In this document: one piece after another, positions 6,407-7,632 of the stretch
Layout of the letters: every line of letters begins with the position of its first letter
Position numbering within the stretch: position 1 is the first letter of the stretch
Assembly: GCA_905215945.1 (NCBI GenBank)
Contig: CAJMRZ010000065.1
Coordinates: 1-7,632, forward strand
Direction of reading: 5' to 3'
Source of the DNA: an uncultured bacterium
GTDB taxonomy: Bacteria > Actinomycetota > Coriobacteriia > Coriobacteriales > Coriobacteriaceae
DNA length: 7,632 bases
Made by a program: the position numbers and the translations under genes
Notes under the pieces: model-generated
The model's input: the letters and a program-made list of their open reading frames with translations, nothing else
Told to the model about the DNA's origin: nothing
Database searches by the model: none

Positions 6407-6436
6407 CTTTAGACCTTCCCATCGAGTCTGGCGTCG

Positions 6437-6826
6437 TTACAGTTCTTGTGCCTCGGCGGCGATCCTGGCGGCAGCGTCACGGGCGCGCATCATGTCCGCT
6501 GCGCGCTTGTCGAGCACCTTGATCTGACTGGTCAGCATTACCGCATCGACCACACCCCAGATCACAAGGCCCGTAGAGATCGAAAACCCAAGCGCACCAA
6601 CTGTACCACGAAGGCGCGAGCAGATTGCCGCGACAAGGACGGAGACGACAACCATCTTGATAAACGAGCCGCGGCGCTCGCGAAGCGTGCGGGCCTGCGT
6701 CACATAGGCAATGCGAGCCGTCTCAGAAGCCTCCGAGCGCATCTGGGCCTCGCGGGCGATCGCAGCCGCCTCAGCCGACATACCGCCAGCCATCAGCGAA
6801 CGCTCCGCAGCCTGGACGCCCCGCAT
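6437..6826 (-). CDS. Small two-helix membrane protein, unknown function
   Basis: This gene encodes 129 residues. A long charged, alanine-rich helical N-terminus (about 1-52, possible coiled coil) is followed by two membrane helices (about 55-70 and 76-98) and an amphipathic Ala/Arg/Glu-rich C-terminal helix (101-129). The hairpin topology would put both ends on the same side, probably in the cytoplasm. The ATG at 6824-6826 follows the TAA of the upstream DUF151 gene with no base between, so translational coupling is likely, since no clear ribosome binding site precedes it. An alternative ATG at 6793 (residue 12) has GGAG nine bases upstream and may be the true start. No family is recognised. 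The location between a DUF151 gene and an unknown acidic gene gives no firm hint about its role. Confidence 0.7.
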   Translation of the reverse strand: MRGVQAAERSLMAGGMSAEAAAIAREAQMRSEASETARIAYVTQARTLRERRGSFIKMVVVSVLVAAICSRLRGTVGALGFSISTGLVIWGVVDAVMLTSQIKVLDKRAADMMRARDAAARIAAEAQEL

Positions 6827-7327
6827 TTAGAAGTCATCGGGGGAGAGCGTATGGACGAACTCGTCGAACTTCTCGAACTCTTGCTCGTCGTCAACTTCCT
6901 CGGCATGGGCAGAAACGGTGCCCAGGCGATTCATGATGTCGTCCTCCACAAACATGGGGGCATTGCTGCGCACGGCAAGGGCAATGGCATCACTGGGGCG
7001 GGCGTCGATCTTGCGCTCGTCACCATCGGCCAGTACGACGATCGTCGCGTAGAACACCGGCGGCTCGGCGCGAACGATCTCGATGCGCTCGAGCTTGGCG
7101 CCCAGGGCGCTAACAGTATCGAGCAGCAGGTCATGGGTAATCGGGCGCTCGGCGCGGCCGCTATCGATGCCGCGGCTAATGGCAGCAGCCTCAAACGAAC
7201 CAGTCTGAATGGAAAGGGAACGCAACGGCGCGGGCGAGTCCGATTTGCTGCAGCGCTCGCGAAGCACGATAAGCGATGGCACGGGACCGGCGGCCATGAC
7301 GATGGTCTCTATGTCGACACGAACCAT
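6827..7327 (-). CDS. Bifunctional nuclease family protein (DUF151)
   Basis: The 166-residue product shows the DUF151 core over residues 5-133. It includes the hallmark ARPSDAIALAVRSNAPMFV (109-127), ITHDLLLDTVSALGAKLERI (63-82) and GSFEAAAISRGI (43-54). The acidic C-terminus ends in FDEFVHTLSPDDF, a tail often seen in actinobacterial members. A plant DUF151 protein has been described as having DNase and RNase activity, hence the family name; the role in bacteria is not established. The start is the ATG at 7325-7327 because GGAGGTG (7332-7338 on the other strand) stands directly in front. A frame extension upstream to 7375 lacks such a site and looks untranslated. It is the first gene of the minus-strand operon, with a candidate promoter at 7385-7414. 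Confidence 0.93.
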   Translation of the reverse strand: MVRVDIETIVMAAGPVPSLIVLRERCSKSDSPAPLRSLSIQTGSFEAAAISRGIDSGRAERPITHDLLLDTVSALGAKLERIEIVRAEPPVFYATIVVLADGDERKIDARPSDAIALAVRSNAPMFVEDDIMNRLGTVSAHAEEVDDEQEFEKFDEFVHTLSPDDF

Positions 7328-7331
7328 GGAA

Positions 7332-7338
7332 CACCTCC
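7332..7338 (-). promoter_or_regulatory. Strong ribosome binding site deciding the DUF151 gene start
   Basis: GGAGGTG on the minus strand lies four bases before the ATG at 7327. It rules out the in-frame start 16 codons further upstream. Confidence 0.8.
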
Positions 7339-7384
7339 GGTACGTAGCGGATAACACGCGGCAGGGTCGCCGCATTGAATAGCT

Positions 7385-7414
7385 ATACTACCCAATCTTT
7401 CGCACAGCACACAA
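7385..7414 (-). promoter_or_regulatory. Candidate promoter of the DUF151 operon
   Basis: On the minus strand TTGTGT (7409-7414) is followed by 18 bases and TAGTAT (7385-7390), giving a leader of about 50 bases. It lies between the tRNA terminator and the gene, where a promoter is required. The match to consensus is moderate. Confidence 0.45.
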
Positions 7415-7442
7415 AACCAAAATGAGATTTATCGCAGACAAG

Positions 7443-7472
7443 AAAAAAGCCCCGAGGCAACGCCTCAGGGCT
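7443..7472 (-). terminator. Rho-independent terminator of the tRNA unit
   Basis: On the minus strand AGCCCTGAGGC, the loop GTT and GCCTCGGGGCT form an 11-bp stem (one G-T wobble) followed directly by a T-run (the A-run 7443-7448 on the plus strand). It starts 15 bases after the tRNA-Ile CCA end. Confidence 0.92.
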
Positions 7473-7486
7473 CTTCACAGTTTTGA

Positions 7487-7563
7487 TGGTGGACCTGACA
7501 AGATTCGAACTTGTGACCTCCCGGTTATCAGCCGGACGCTCTAACCAACTGAGCTACAGGTCC
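7487..7563 (-). tRNA. tRNA-Ile (anticodon GAT)
   Basis: This is a 77-base cloverleaf including an encoded CCA. The acceptor GGACCTG pairs with CAGGTCC, and the discriminator is A. The D arm has AGCTCAGTTGGTTAGAGC, the anticodon loop is CTGATAA with GAT, and the T arm has GTTCGAATC. It reads isoleucine AUC/AUU codons. The transcript ends at the terminator 7443-7472, and only four bases separate it from tRNA-Ala upstream, so both come from one precursor. Confidence 0.98.
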
Positions 7564-7567
7564 ATCA

Positions 7568-7632
7568 TGGTGGAGGTTAGGGGGATCGAACCCCTGACCT
7601 CAGGCTTGCAAAGCCCGCGCTCTCCCAGCTGA
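7568..7632 (-). tRNA. tRNA-Ala (anticodon TGC), 5' end cut by window edge
   Basis: The visible part runs from the D arm (TCAGCTGGGAGAGC) through the anticodon loop TTTGCAA (TGC) and the T arm GGGGTTCGATCCCC to the acceptor half AACCTCC, discriminator A and encoded CCA. The acceptor half places U at position 70, as expected for the G3-U70 identity pair of alanine tRNA; the partner G3 lies beyond the edge. About ten 5' bases are missing because of the window, not through damage. Confidence 0.96.

Noticed and set aside
4427..6412. Very long plus-strand open frame (661 codons) opposite typA
   Set aside because: The opposite strand encodes complete TypA with all GTPase motifs. The plus-strand frame gives a low-complexity Val/Asp/His/Gly-rich product typical of antisense to high-GC codons, and it even runs into the next gene.
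6446..7354. Plus-strand open frame of 302 codons opposite the DUF151 and membrane protein genes
   Set aside because: It covers two well-supported minus-strand genes and has no start signal or family features.
7487..7632. Ile/Ala tRNA pair as the spacer of an rRNA operon
   Set aside because: The order is Ala then Ile, and a strong terminator follows at once with no 23S sequence. This is a stand-alone tRNA unit as far as the window shows.

Overview
The window looks like a chromosomal piece of a Coriobacteriia actinobacterium, most likely Collinsella or a close relative. This is inferred from the high-GC codon use of the long genes, a nuclease-like protein of a type I associate with Coriobacteriia (middle motif SASPMET), and the sequence style of the bactofilin-like envelope protein. 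No search was run, so the genus is a judgement.

Layout: bases 1-1950 look accessory. A possible gene fragment runs off the left edge (minus strand). It is followed by an AT-rich control region with an 11-bp near-perfect inverted repeat and an orphan ribbon-helix-helix (antitoxin-like) gene (261-527, plus). Next comes a 335-residue protein with a C-terminal PD-(D/E)XK-like nuclease core (637-1644, minus). This gene is bracketed by two copies of a palindromic repeat in inverted orientation, which share 50 of 53 bases. That arrangement is the most unusual thing in the window.

Bases 1954-3895 hold two plus-strand membrane protein genes: a UPF0126/TRIC-type channel with a TTG start, and a secreted-type beta-repeat (bactofilin-like) protein with a C-terminal membrane domain. 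The second has a perfect 10-bp inverted repeat in its leader. A short REP-like hairpin and a strong bidirectional terminator separate them from the convergent typA/bipA gene (4001-5839, minus).

From 7563 down to 5957 all genes lie on the minus strand: tRNA-Ala (cut by the right edge) and tRNA-Ile with a terminator. After a candidate promoter come a DUF151 bifunctional-nuclease-family gene, a small two-helix membrane protein gene whose start codon directly follows the previous stop codon, and an acidic unknown protein gene. These three form a likely operon. typA follows 117 bases later and could be read with it or from its own promoter.

Working together: the right half is housekeeping (tRNAs, ribosome-associated GTPase, conserved small genes). 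The left end carries the repeat-bracketed nuclease-like gene and the antitoxin-like regulator, and looks like the variable part. No complete undescribed system can be proven from this window; the repeat-bracketed gene is the best candidate.
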